DNA of 64,000 nucleotides, taken from NCBI RefSeq assembly GCF_000425805.1, contig NZ_AUED01000011.1, positions 124,001-188,000 of the forward strand, in the 5' to 3' direction. Numbering within the stretch: position 1 is the stretch's first letter; every line of letters begins with the position of its first letter. This document shows positions 31,067-39,824 of the stretch, piece by piece. Made by a program: the position numbers and the translations under genes. The notes below the pieces were generated by a model. That model searched no databases, was not told the DNA's origin, and saw only the letters and a list, made by a program, of their open reading frames with translations. The stretch comes from Pseudomonas vranovensis DSM 16006 (GTDB taxonomy: Bacteria > Pseudomonadota > Gammaproteobacteria > Pseudomonadales > Pseudomonadaceae).

Positions 31067-32185
31067 ATGAAGGTTCTGATTACAGGTGCCAACGGTTTTG
31101 TCGGTCAAAATTTGATCGCTCACCTGGGGGAGCGCAGCGACGTCGAAGTGCTGCGCTTTACTCGCGAGGATTCACTGGCGAGTCTGCCAGGCTTGGTTGC
31201 GCAAGTGGATTTTGTGTTTCACCTGGCAGGTGTCAACCGCCCGCAGGACCCGCAGGAGTTCCATTCCGGCAACACCGACCTGACCCGCGCCGTATGTGGC
31301 GCGGTCAAGGCCAGTGGCCGCAAGACGCCTGTGCTTTACACATCGTCCAGCCAGGCCGAACTGAATAACCCCTATGGCAGTAGCAAGCGTGGTGCCGAGC
31401 AGGTCTTACTTGACCTGAAGTCCGAGCATGGCTCTGCTGTGCACCTGTTCCGCCTGCCTAATGTATTCGGGAAGTGGGCACGACCGAACTACAACTCGGC
31501 GGTGGCGACCTTCTGCAACAACATCGCCAAGGATCTGCCGATCCAGATCAACGACCCAAGCGCGCGCATTAATCTGGTCTACATCGACGATGTTGTCAGC
31601 CATTTCATTGCCGTGATGGATGGCAAGCTGGCAGGGGAGCCGTTTGTCAGCGTCGAGCCTCAGTACAGCATCACCGTCGGTGAGCTGGCGAATCAGTTGG
31701 CCGCATTTCGTGACAGTCGCAAGAGCATGATTACCGAGTCGGTAGGCACCGGGCTGCTAAGGGCGCTGTATTCGACTTACCTGAGCTACCTGACGCCTGA
31801 TCGCTTTACGTATGAGGTTCCCAAGTACGGGGATCCGCGTGGCGTCTTCGTGGAAATGCTCAAAACGCCGGACGCTGGCCAGTTCTCGTACTTCACCGCG
31901 CATCCTGGTATTACCCGCGGTGGCCATTACCATCACTCCAAAACGGAGAAGTTCCTGGTTATTCGGGGCAAGGCCTGTTTCCGTTTCCGTCACATTGTTT
32001 CCGACGAATTTTACGAGTTGTTCACCACCGGCGAGCAACCAGAAATCGTTGAAACGGTGCCAGGCTGGACGCACGACATCACCAACGTGGGCGAGGACGA
32101 GATGATCGTCATGCTCTGGGCTAATGAGATTTTTGACCGCGAGCACCCGGATACCTACGCTCGGCCGGTGGGCACCGAAGCCTGA
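31067..32185 (+). CDS. wbjC: UDP-sugar reductase WbjC/FnlB/CapF (SDR-cupin)
   Basis: Second enzyme of the UDP-L-FucNAc route. The 372-residue product has an N-terminal SDR domain (GANGFVGQN at residues 7-15, YGSSK near 105) and a C-terminal cupin (about 245-372, with GGHYHHSKTEKFLVIRG supplying metal-binding His). This two-domain layout is diagnostic for CapF/WbjC. It starts 3 bp after wbjB. Confidence 0.93.
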   Translation: MKVLITGANGFVGQNLIAHLGERSDVEVLRFTREDSLASLPGLVAQVDFVFHLAGVNRPQDPQEFHSGNTDLTRAVCGAVKASGRKTPVLYTSSSQAELNNPYGSSKRGAEQVLLDLKSEHGSAVHLFRLPNVFGKWARPNYNSAVATFCNNIAKDLPIQINDPSARINLVYIDDVVSHFIAVMDGKLAGEPFVSVEPQYSITVGELANQLAAFRDSRKSMITESVGTGLLRALYSTYLSYLTPDRFTYEVPKYGDPRGVFVEMLKTPDAGQFSYFTAHPGITRGGHYHHSKTEKFLVIRGKACFRFRHIVSDEFYELFTTGEQPEIVETVPGWTHDITNVGEDEMIVMLWANEIFDREHPDTYARPVGTEA

Positions 32186-32208
32186 GCCGCTGTTTACAGG
32201 AAATTGCA

Positions 32209-33339
32209 ATGAAGAAAATGAAAGTTGTAACAGTGGTGGGCACTCGTCCGGAAATCATTCGCCTGGCGCGGGTGATGGCCAAGCTCGATGAGCACTGCGA
32301 ACACATCCTGGTGCATACCGGCCAGAACTACGATTACGAACTCAACGAGATCTTCTTCCAGGATCTGGGTATTCGTAAACCTGACCATTTCCTTAACGCT
32401 GCCGGAGCGTCCGGTGCGGAAACCATTGGCAATGTGATCATTGCTGTGGACCGGGTGCTGACAGAAGTCGAGCCTGAAGCTCTGCTGGTGCTGGGCGACA
32501 CCAACAGCTGTATGGCGGTAATTCCGGCAAAACGTCGCAAGATCCCTACCTTCCATATGGAAGCTGGCAATCGTTGCTTCGATATGCGCGTGCCCGAGGA
32601 AATCAATCGGCGGATCGTTGACCATACGGCCGACATCAATCTTACCTATAGCACCATCGCCCGGGATTACCTGCTGCGTGAGGGCCTCTCTCCCGACATG
32701 GTGGTCAAGACCGGTAGTCCGATGTTTGAAGTGCTTTCGCACTATCGCCCACGAATCGATAGTTCGGATGTTCTGCAGCGTCTTGGTTTGCAGGAAGGTA
32801 AGTTCTTCGTGGTCAGTGCCCATCGCGAAGAAAACATTGAAGCCGACAAAAACTTCCTCAAGCTGGTGGACGTCCTCAACACCGTTGCGGCGCAGTATGA
32901 CCTGCCGGTGATCGTATCGACCCACCCGCGCACTCAAAAGCGCGTCGATGCCCTGGGCGTGACCTTTCACTCCAACGTCCGTCTGCTCAAGCCACTGGGC
33001 TTTACTGACTACAACAAGCTGCAGTTGGCCTCCAAGGCGGTACTGTCGGACAGCGGTACCATCAACGAAGAGTCGTCGATCCTGAACTTCCCTGCGCTGA
33101 ACCTGCGCGAAGCCCATGAGCGCCCGGAAGGCATGGAGGAGGCTGCGGTGATGATGGTTGGTCTGGAGCTCGAGCGCGTGTTGCAAGGCCTGCAATTGGT
33201 CGACTCCCAGCAGCGCGGTTCTGTGCGTGACTTCCGGCTGGTGGAAGACTACAGCATGCCGAATGTCTCCGAGAAAGTCGTGCGCATCATTCATAGCTAT
33301 CGAGACTATGTAATGCGCACAGTCTGGAGAAGGTACTGA
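32209..33339 (+). CDS. wbjD: UDP-sugar 2-epimerase WbjD/FnlC/CapG
   Basis: Third enzyme of UDP-L-FucNAc synthesis, with the GT-B-like non-hydrolysing 2-epimerase fold. The 376-residue product has VVGTRPEIIRLA near the N terminus, HTGQNYD, GDTNS, HMEAGNR, SAHREEN and DSGTINEES. It resembles WecB but lies directly after wbjB and wbjC, which makes the C-2 epimerisation toward L-FucNAc the likely role. An AGGAAATTGCA ribosome site precedes the ATG. Confidence 0.93.
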   Translation: MKKMKVVTVVGTRPEIIRLARVMAKLDEHCEHILVHTGQNYDYELNEIFFQDLGIRKPDHFLNAAGASGAETIGNVIIAVDRVLTEVEPEALLVLGDTNSCMAVIPAKRRKIPTFHMEAGNRCFDMRVPEEINRRIVDHTADINLTYSTIARDYLLREGLSPDMVVKTGSPMFEVLSHYRPRIDSSDVLQRLGLQEGKFFVVSAHREENIEADKNFLKLVDVLNTVAAQYDLPVIVSTHPRTQKRVDALGVTFHSNVRLLKPLGFTDYNKLQLASKAVLSDSGTINEESSILNFPALNLREAHERPEGMEEAAVMMVGLELERVLQGLQLVDSQQRGSVRDFRLVEDYSMPNVSEKVVRIIHSYRDYVMRTVWRRY

Positions 33340-33344
33340 TCGGG

Positions 33345-34568
33345 ATGGGCGTTCGCGTTCTATTGCTCACACAGTGGTTTGACCCTGAACCGACCTTCAA
33401 AGGGCTGGTGTTTGCACGAGAGCTGGTCGCACAAGGCTTCGAAGTTGAAGTCGTGACCGGATTCCCCAATTACCCGGGCGGCAAGCTGTATCCCGGGTAT
33501 CGGGTCAAGCTCCTGCAGCGCGAGGTGATCGACGGCGTCAAGGTCACCCGTGTACCGCTGTATCCCAGCCATGGGCAGAGCGGCATTGGGCGTGTGCTCA
33601 ACTATGTCAGCTTTGCTGCGAGTAGCCTGCTCTATGGATTGTTTGGCGCGAAAAAGCCAGATGTCATCTATGCCTACCACCCGCCGCTGACGGTAGGGAT
33701 CGCCGCAGCCTGCATCCGTTTGCTGCGGCGTGTTCCGGTGGTCTACGACATCCAGGACATGTGGCCGGACACACTGCGGGCGACAGGGATGTTTTCCAAC
33801 GAAAAAGCACTCAGGATTGTTTCGGGTGTGTGTGACTGGGTGTACAACCGTGTCGATCAGGTGGTCGTTTTGTCGCCTGGCTTCAAGCGGCTGCTGATTG
33901 AGCGGAACGTGCCGGCATGCAAGATCGACGTGATCTACAACTGGTGTGCCGAAGACATGGTTTGTGCGCCGGACGCGGCACAGCCAGCCAACTTCCCGGA
34001 TGTTTCCCGGTTTCGAATATTGTTCGCCGGGAACATGGGCAAGGCGCAATCGCTTGAAGCGGTGATGGCGGCGGCACAGCTGCTGAAAGCTCGTGCCCCG
34101 GAGGTGATATTCGTTTTCCTCGGCGGTGGCGTCGAGGTTGCCCGGCTCCAGGAAATGGCCAAGGCCAGTGGGCTCGATAATGTGACCTTCCTGCCAGGTG
34201 TGCCGATGACGGACGTCGGGGCCTACCTTGCCCATGCCGACGCCTTGCTGGTGCACTTGAAAAAAGACCCGCTGTTCACCATTACCATCCCGTCAAAAAC
34301 CCAGGCTTACATGGCTGCCGGCAAGCCCTTACTCATGGCTGTGGATGGGGATGCTGCCGATCTGGTGCGTGAGGCGGGCTGCGGCGTTGTCAGCGAATCG
34401 GAGAACCCCGAGTCCATTGCTCAGGCCGCCGAGGCGTTGCTGCGTTCGATCAGGGAGGAGCGCCTGGCCATGGGGCATAAGGGGCGCGCGTATTATCAAC
34501 AACAACTGTCGCTGCGGGTAGGGGTCGAGCGATTTGGCGCGCACTTCCGTCGCTTGGCGAAAAAATGA
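33345..34568 (+). CDS. GT4 glycosyltransferase, WbuB-like (probable L-FucNAc transferase)
   Basis: A 407-residue GT-B protein. It starts LLLTQWFDPEPTFKGLVFA with GFPNYPGGKLYPGYR, VYDIQDMWPDTL and, in the donor domain, ILFAGNMGKAQSLE and IPSKTQAYMAAGKPLL. These are the features of the WbuB group that usually accompanies the FnlABC genes and transfers L-FucNAc. The substrate is inferred from this group and from the position right after wbjBCD. Confidence 0.82.
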   Translation: MGVRVLLLTQWFDPEPTFKGLVFARELVAQGFEVEVVTGFPNYPGGKLYPGYRVKLLQREVIDGVKVTRVPLYPSHGQSGIGRVLNYVSFAASSLLYGLFGAKKPDVIYAYHPPLTVGIAAACIRLLRRVPVVYDIQDMWPDTLRATGMFSNEKALRIVSGVCDWVYNRVDQVVVLSPGFKRLLIERNVPACKIDVIYNWCAEDMVCAPDAAQPANFPDVSRFRILFAGNMGKAQSLEAVMAAAQLLKARAPEVIFVFLGGGVEVARLQEMAKASGLDNVTFLPGVPMTDVGAYLAHADALLVHLKKDPLFTITIPSKTQAYMAAGKPLLMAVDGDAADLVREAGCGVVSESENPESIAQAAEALLRSIREERLAMGHKGRAYYQQQLSLRVGVERFGAHFRRLAKK

Positions 34569-34615
34569 CCGACGCAGTGCTTTCAAGCTTGGAAGGGTAG
34601 GGGCAGGGGTTTCTA

Positions 34616-35212
34616 ATGTTAAAGCGTTGTTTCGATATTGTCGTTGCGGGAGTAGGGCTCATCCTGCTGTCGCCAGTTATTGCGATCGTTGCCTACCTGA
34701 TCCGCAAGCGCCTGGGTTCGCCGGTCCTGTTCAGACAGGTTCGGCCAGGCTTGCATGGCAAGCCGTTTGAAATGGTCAAGTTTCGTACCATGCGTGATGC
34801 AGTTGATGCCAACTGTAACCCGCTGCCGGATTCGCAACGCATGACCCCCTTCGGTAGTTTTCTTCGTTCAAGCAGTCTGGACGAGTTGCCCGAGCTGTGG
34901 AACGTGATCAAAGGTGACATGAGCCTCGTAGGGCCACGACCGCTGTTGATGGAATACATGCCGCTGTACGACGGCGAACAGTTGCGTCGCCATGAAGCGC
35001 GCCCTGGAGTTACCGGTTGGGCGCAAATCAACGGTCGTAATGCATTGTCCTGGGAAGATAAGTTCAAGCTGGATGTCTGGTATGTCGACAACCAGTCGCT
35101 GTGGCTTGATATAAAGATTATCTTTCTGACTATCAAGAAAGTGCTGGTCCGGGACGGAATTTGCGCTGATGGTGAGGTCACGATGTCCAAGTTTACCGGC
35201 ACCAAAAAATGA
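34616..35212 (+). CDS. Undecaprenyl-phosphate sugar-1-phosphate transferase (PglC-like)
   Basis: A 198-residue monotopic phosphoglycosyl transferase that would start the O-unit by moving a sugar phosphate onto undecaprenyl phosphate. It has the N-terminal re-entrant helix (KRCFDIVVAGVGLILLSPV), the catalytic Asp-Glu dyad in SSLDELPELWNV near residues 83-94, and SLVGPRPL. There is no extended polytopic domain, so it is the small PglC type. It overlaps the acetyltransferase gene by 4 bp (ATGA). A WecA/WbpL-type initiator is not present in the cluster. Confidence 0.9.
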   Translation: MLKRCFDIVVAGVGLILLSPVIAIVAYLIRKRLGSPVLFRQVRPGLHGKPFEMVKFRTMRDAVDANCNPLPDSQRMTPFGSFLRSSSLDELPELWNVIKGDMSLVGPRPLLMEYMPLYDGEQLRRHEARPGVTGWAQINGRNALSWEDKFKLDVWYVDNQSLWLDIKIIFLTIKKVLVRDGICADGEVTMSKFTGTKK

Positions 35213-35835
35213 AAAAACTTGCCATTATCGGTGCCAGTGGCCACGGCAAGGTCGTAGCCGACACAGCCGAGTGCTGTGGTTGGGACACCATCGAATTTTT
35301 TGATGACGCGTGGCCGGGACTTGTAACCAACGGAACTTGGCCGGTAGTTGGAACAACGGCGGACCTGCTCGCACGCGTGCAGGACTACCAGGGTGTTCTG
35401 GTGGCAATCGGCAATAATGATATCCGTCAACGCAAGTTGAACGAGCTCAAGGTCGTGGGTGCCCGGTTGCCGGTGCTTCAACACCCAGGTTCAGTGGTAA
35501 GCCGTCACGCATCGCTCGGGGCAGGCACTGTGGTGTTCGCCACGGCAGTGGTGAATGCCTATGCCAGGATCGGCGAAGGTTGCATCTTGAATACCGGCAG
35601 CAGCGTCGATCATGACTGCCAGCTGGGCGACTGTGTCCACGTTTGCCCTGGTGCGAGGCTGGCAGGCATGGTCAAGGTTGGCGACCTGAGCTGGATAGGC
35701 ATTGGAGCATGTGTACGGCAGGTATTGAATATTGGCACCCGGGTGGTTGTTGGCGCTGGGGCCGCTGTAGTAAATGATATCTCTGATAACATGACGGTGG
35801 CCGGGGTGCCTGCGCGCGCTCTTGGCCATGCTTGA
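35209..35835 (+). CDS. Sugar O/N-acyltransferase of the PglD/NeuD type
   Basis: A 208-residue left-handed beta-helix acyltransferase. The N-terminal Rossmann-like part has IIGASGHGKVV. The hexapeptide-repeat domain has the catalytic His in SVDHDCQLGD near residue 130 and ends with AGVPARAL. PglD acetylates the 4-amino group of UDP-4-amino sugars to give UDP-diNAcBac. The overlap with the PglC-like gene, with an aminotransferase and WbpM next, supports this reaction here. The acyl group cannot be fixed from sequence. Confidence 0.87.
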   Translation: MKKLAIIGASGHGKVVADTAECCGWDTIEFFDDAWPGLVTNGTWPVVGTTADLLARVQDYQGVLVAIGNNDIRQRKLNELKVVGARLPVLQHPGSVVSRHASLGAGTVVFATAVVNAYARIGEGCILNTGSSVDHDCQLGDCVHVCPGARLAGMVKVGDLSWIGIGACVRQVLNIGTRVVVGAGAAVVNDISDNMTVAGVPARALGHA

Positions 35836-35935
35836 AAAAAGTCTCAGTTCATGAAGGATGGTCAGGGCTCGAACATACGGGCGGCCAGTGCAATCCCGAC
35901 AGCTCCTCTCAAATTCTGAATAGCAGGTAATTGCT

Positions 35936-37111
35936 GTGTTGAATACTCCCTTTTCTCCTTGGCCGTCCTTCACTGAAGAAGAAGCCGACGCCGTTCGCAA
36001 TGTTGTGCTGTCCAACAAGGTCAACTACTGGACCGGACAGGAGTGTCGGGAGTTTGAAAAGGCTTTCGCCAGTTGGGTGGGTACTGAATACGCGATTGCG
36101 CTGGCCAACGGCACTGTTGCTCTGGATCTGGCCCTGCATGCGCTTGGTATAGGAGTAGGTGATGAAGTCATCGTCACCTCGCGTACTTTCCTTGCGTCGG
36201 TCTCGAGTATTGTCAATGCGGGCGCGGTACCGGTTTTCGCGGACGTCGACCGAGACTCCCAGAACATCACCGCCGAGTCCATCAAAGCAGTGATGACACC
36301 TCGTACTCGGGGCATTATCTGCGTACATCTTGCCGGCTGGCCTTGTGACATGGATCCGATCATGGCATTGGCGGCCAGGCACGACCTGAAAGTGATCGAG
36401 GATTGTGCCCAGGCCCATGGCGCGCGCTATAAAGGGCGTCCGGTGGGTTCGATTGGTCATGTTGGCGCCTGGTCGTTCTGCCAGGACAAGATCATGACCA
36501 CGGGGGGCGAGGGCGGCATGGTAACCACCAGCGATCGCAAGCTCTGGGCCGACATGTGGGCGTTCAAGGACCACGGTAAGAGCTGGGAGGCGGTGTACGA
36601 GCGCGAACATGCTCCGGGGTTCCGCTGGTTGCATGAAAGCTTCGGTACCAACTGGCGCATGCTGGAGGTCCAGGGGGCGATTGGTCGTATCCAGTTGGAG
36701 CGTATGCCCACCTGGCAAGCTTCTCGTCTGAAGAATGCTGAAAAGATATGGGCATGCGCTTCAATGGTGCCTGGGTTGCGGGTACCAGCTGTCAGTTCTG
36801 ATGTTACTCACGCCGCATACAAGTGCTATGTCTTCGTTGATCCAAATGTACTGGCCGAAGGTTGGACGCGAGATCGCGTTATTGCTGAGATTGTTACGCG
36901 TGGCGTGCCCTGTTTTGCCGGCTCCTGTTCTGAGGTCTACCTGGAAAAAGCATTCGACAATACCGGCTGGCGCCCTGAGCATCGGCTGCCGGTTGCCCAG
37001 GAGTTGGGGGACACGAGTCTTATGTTCCTTGTTCACCCAACCTTGACGGAAGCGGAGATGGAGAAGACCTGTGCTGTGTTGCAGGCGGTGATGGCGCAGG
37101 CGTCTCGTTAG
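35936..37111 (+). CDS. PLP-dependent sugar aminotransferase (DegT family, PglE-like)
   Basis: A 391-residue DegT/DnrJ/EryC1/StrS aminotransferase. It has ALANGTVALDLAL, VIEDCAQAHGA and the PLP-binding Lys in FCQDKIMTTGGEGG near residue 185. It would place a 4-amino group on the 4-keto sugar made by WbpM, as PglE does. The start is GTG 35936 or TTG 35939, with AGGT about 9 nt upstream of the GTG. The 100-bp gap after the acetyltransferase contains no gene. Confidence 0.87.
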   Translation: MLNTPFSPWPSFTEEEADAVRNVVLSNKVNYWTGQECREFEKAFASWVGTEYAIALANGTVALDLALHALGIGVGDEVIVTSRTFLASVSSIVNAGAVPVFADVDRDSQNITAESIKAVMTPRTRGIICVHLAGWPCDMDPIMALAARHDLKVIEDCAQAHGARYKGRPVGSIGHVGAWSFCQDKIMTTGGEGGMVTTSDRKLWADMWAFKDHGKSWEAVYEREHAPGFRWLHESFGTNWRMLEVQGAIGRIQLERMPTWQASRLKNAEKIWACASMVPGLRVPAVSSDVTHAAYKCYVFVDPNVLAEGWTRDRVIAEIVTRGVPCFAGSCSEVYLEKAFDNTGWRPEHRLPVAQELGDTSLMFLVHPTLTEAEMEKTCAVLQAVMAQASR

Positions 37112-37197
37112 ACTGTGGACTCGCCTTTACGCGGCCATTGAAAGGTTTGGATCACGTATCACAAGTACTCAGGGGATTGTGGTGGGGCTCACTCAGG

Positions 37198-39195
37198 ATG
37201 ATTGATCATTTTCGTAACTGGCTTCTAGGCCTGCCTCGCCGTCAAAAGCGGCTGATTCAGGTTACTGCAGACACTCTGTTGGTCTGGATCGCTCTCTGGC
37301 TGGCATTCATGGTGCGCTTGGGCATCGATGAGATGGCCAACCCGATTGTCGAGCATGTTTGGCTATTTGTGTGCGCGCCGGTTGTCGCAATTCCCCTGTT
37401 TATACGGTTTGGTATGTACCGGGCGGTCATGCGTTATTTCGGTAATGACGCACTGATCGCGATCATCAAAGCGGTGAGCCTCTCCGCACTGATATTGGGC
37501 GTTGTGGTGTATTGGTACAGTAATCACCAGAACGTGGTGCCTCGTTCAATCATATTCAATTACTGGTGGCTGAGCTTGATCATGGTCGGCGGTTTGCGCT
37601 TGGCGATGCGTCAGTATTTTCTGGGGGACTGGTTTACGGCCGCTCAGCATGTGCCATTCACCAATCGTGATGATGGGTTGCCCAAAGTGGCCATATACGG
37701 TGCTGGCGCTGCCGGCAATCAGCTCGTAGCGGCATTGCGCATGGGTAAGGTCATGCGTCCAGTTGCTTTTATCGATGATGACGGCAGCATTGCTGATCGA
37801 GTCATCTCCGGATTGCAGGTTTATGCGCCTCGCAGTATTCAGCGAATGATTGATGCTACTGGCGCCCAGGAAGTACTCCTGGCCATTCCTTCTGCACCAC
37901 GTGGTCGTCGACGGGAAATATTGGGTTTTCTCGAAGGCTTTCCGTTACATGTGCGAAGCGTACCCGGCTTCATGGATCTGGCGAGTGGTCGTGTCAAGGT
38001 TGACGACATCCAGGAGGTGGATATTGCCGACCTGCTGGGCCGAGACGCAGTACCAGCCCAGGAAGACCTCCTTGAGCGCTGTATTGTTGGGCAGTCAGTG
38101 TTGGTTACCGGGGCAGGAGGGTCAATTGGTTCGGAGCTTTGTCGGCAGATTCTCGGCCTGGGCCCGAAGGTGCTGATATTGTTCGAGCACAGCGAATTTA
38201 ACCTCTACAGCATCCTGACGGAGTTGGAACAACGTGTGACCCGGGAGTCGCTTCCGACACGCTTGCTGCCTATCCTCGGTTCGGTCCGCAATCAGCCGCA
38301 ATTGCTCGATATCATGAAGACCTGGCGTGTGGATACGGTATATCACGCTGCCGCGTATAAACATGTTCCGATGGTCGAACATAATATCGCCGAAGGCGTA
38401 TTGAACAACGTGATTGGAACACTCAATACCGCCCAGGCAGCATTGCAGGCAGGGATTGCCAATTTTGTGCTGATTTCGACAGACAAGGCAGTACGCCCGA
38501 CAAATGTAATGGGCAGCACTAAGCGCCTGGCTGAAATGACGTTGCAAGCATTGAGCCGGGAGCTGGCTCCGGTACTGTTCGGTGATGCAGGAAATGTATC
38601 GCAGGTGAATAAAACCCGTTTCACCATGGTTCGTTTTGGAAATGTACTCGGATCTTCCGGGTCGGTCATTCCTCTGTTCCATAAGCAAATCAAGGCCGGA
38701 GGGCCGCTGACGGTCACGCACCCGAAGATAACTCGCTACTTCATGACCATCCCGGAAGCAGCTCAATTGGTGATCCAGGCTGGCTCGATGGGACAGGGTG
38801 GAGATGTTTTTGTACTCGACATGGGTGAACCGGTAAAAATTATCGAGTTGGCAGAGAAAATGATTCACCTCTCAGGCTTGAGTGTTCGTTCCGATCGGAA
38901 CCCCCATGGTGATATCGCTATTGAGTTCACCGGATTGCGGCCCGGTGAAAAACTCTACGAAGAGCTACTCATTGGTGACAACGTCGTTGCTACACGTCAT
39001 CCAATGATCATGAGCGCCCAGGAAGATTATCTGGCGTGGGATGTGATGAAGGAAAAACTGGACCAGTTGCTTGCAGCAGTTTCCCAGGATGATTACAGCC
39101 GGGTGAGGCAGTTGCTTCGGGAAACTGTCAGCGGTTACGCACCCGATGGCGAGATTGTCGACTGGATTTACCAGCAGCGTCGACTTGACCCATAA
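37198..39195 (+). CDS. wbpM: UDP-GlcNAc C4,6-dehydratase, membrane-bound (WbpM/PglF)
   Basis: Makes UDP-4-keto-6-deoxy-GlcNAc. The 665-residue product (the length of P. aeruginosa WbpM) has four N-terminal membrane helices (about residues 18-125), a CoA-binding-like Rossmann domain (VAIYGAGAAGNQL near 163) and the catalytic SDR domain with TGAGGSIGSE near 303, STDKAV and the MxxxK motif MGSTK. ATG 37198 matches the family N terminus (MIDHFRNWLLGLPRR); TTG 37138 is an alternative upstream start. It is the last gene of the O-antigen cluster. Confidence 0.93.
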   Translation: MIDHFRNWLLGLPRRQKRLIQVTADTLLVWIALWLAFMVRLGIDEMANPIVEHVWLFVCAPVVAIPLFIRFGMYRAVMRYFGNDALIAIIKAVSLSALILGVVVYWYSNHQNVVPRSIIFNYWWLSLIMVGGLRLAMRQYFLGDWFTAAQHVPFTNRDDGLPKVAIYGAGAAGNQLVAALRMGKVMRPVAFIDDDGSIADRVISGLQVYAPRSIQRMIDATGAQEVLLAIPSAPRGRRREILGFLEGFPLHVRSVPGFMDLASGRVKVDDIQEVDIADLLGRDAVPAQEDLLERCIVGQSVLVTGAGGSIGSELCRQILGLGPKVLILFEHSEFNLYSILTELEQRVTRESLPTRLLPILGSVRNQPQLLDIMKTWRVDTVYHAAAYKHVPMVEHNIAEGVLNNVIGTLNTAQAALQAGIANFVLISTDKAVRPTNVMGSTKRLAEMTLQALSRELAPVLFGDAGNVSQVNKTRFTMVRFGNVLGSSGSVIPLFHKQIKAGGPLTVTHPKITRYFMTIPEAAQLVIQAGSMGQGGDVFVLDMGEPVKIIELAEKMIHLSGLSVRSDRNPHGDIAIEFTGLRPGEKLYEELLIGDNVVATRHPMIMSAQEDYLAWDVMKEKLDQLLAAVSQDDYSRVRQLLRETVSGYAPDGEIVDWIYQQRRLDP

Positions 39196-39208
39196 AGAAT
39201 ATTGCTTT

Positions 39209-39239
39209 GCCGTGAGTCGCTTCCGGCACGGCGATTTTT
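39209..39239 (+). terminator. Probable terminator of the O-antigen operon
   Basis: Stem GCCGTG / CACGGC (39209-39214 and 39227-39232) with a 12-nt loop, followed by GATTTTT. It starts 14 bp after the wbpM stop. Confidence 0.6.
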
Positions 39240-39389
39240 CTGAGCGTGCAGGTATGCCGCCGGGGCAGCGTGATCGATTTTGTAATGAATGCGTCGAGCA
39301 ATGGGTTTGATTCTCGGCATCTTCGGTCTAGGTTTCAAAAGCAGCCAATGGAAAAGCTGCCTCAGAAACCTACCCAAGGAGTGCCACCC

Positions 39390-39716
39390 ATGCGTAATAC
39401 TGTCCTGTCATACCTGCTTCTCCCCCTCCTGGCCAGCGCTACTTTTTCGATCAGCGCCGCACCCGCAACCACTGCTGTTGCCACCCCTCCACCGATCGTC
39501 GCGACCCAACAGGAAGCTCCACGGCTCGACCTGAACACCGCCGACGCCATCACTCTGCAATCCAACCTGTCCGGAATCGGCAAAACCAAGGCCGAAGCCA
39601 TCGTCGCCTATCGCGAAGAACACGGGGCATTTGCATCGGTGGATGAGCTGCTTGAGATCAAGGGTATCGGCAAGGCGTTGCTCGATCGCAACCGCGAAAT
39701 GCTCACGATCAACTAG
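39390..39716 (+). CDS. Secreted ComEA-like helix-hairpin-helix protein
   Basis: A 108-residue protein: signal peptide (MRNTVLSYLLLPLLASATFSISAA), a Pro/Ala/Thr-rich linker, then a ComEA-type double helix-hairpin-helix domain (LDLNTADAITLQSNLSGIGK, LEIKGIGKALLDRN) that binds DNA. ATG 39390 has AAGGAG upstream. It is located just right of wbpM, as in other Pseudomonas O-antigen loci, and is followed by its own terminator. A role in DNA uptake is inferred from the family only. Confidence 0.88.
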   Translation: MRNTVLSYLLLPLLASATFSISAAPATTAVATPPPIVATQQEAPRLDLNTADAITLQSNLSGIGKTKAEAIVAYREEHGAFASVDELLEIKGIGKALLDRNREMLTIN

Positions 39717-39723
39717 CGTCTCC

Positions 39724-39756
39724 AATAAGGCCGGTCTGTGACCGGCCTTATTGTTT
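39724..39756 (+). terminator. Terminator after the ComEA-like gene
   Basis: A perfect 13-bp stem AATAAGGCCGGTC / GACCGGCCTTATT (39724-39736 and 39740-39752) with a TGT loop, followed by a T-rich tail. The A/T-ended stem suggests bidirectional use. Confidence 0.9.
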
Positions 39757-39824
39757 GTGTGACGGGGCCTTTGGTCGGCTGAATTTCTATAAATATTTTG
39801 GTAATAATATTTTGTTCCGACAGG

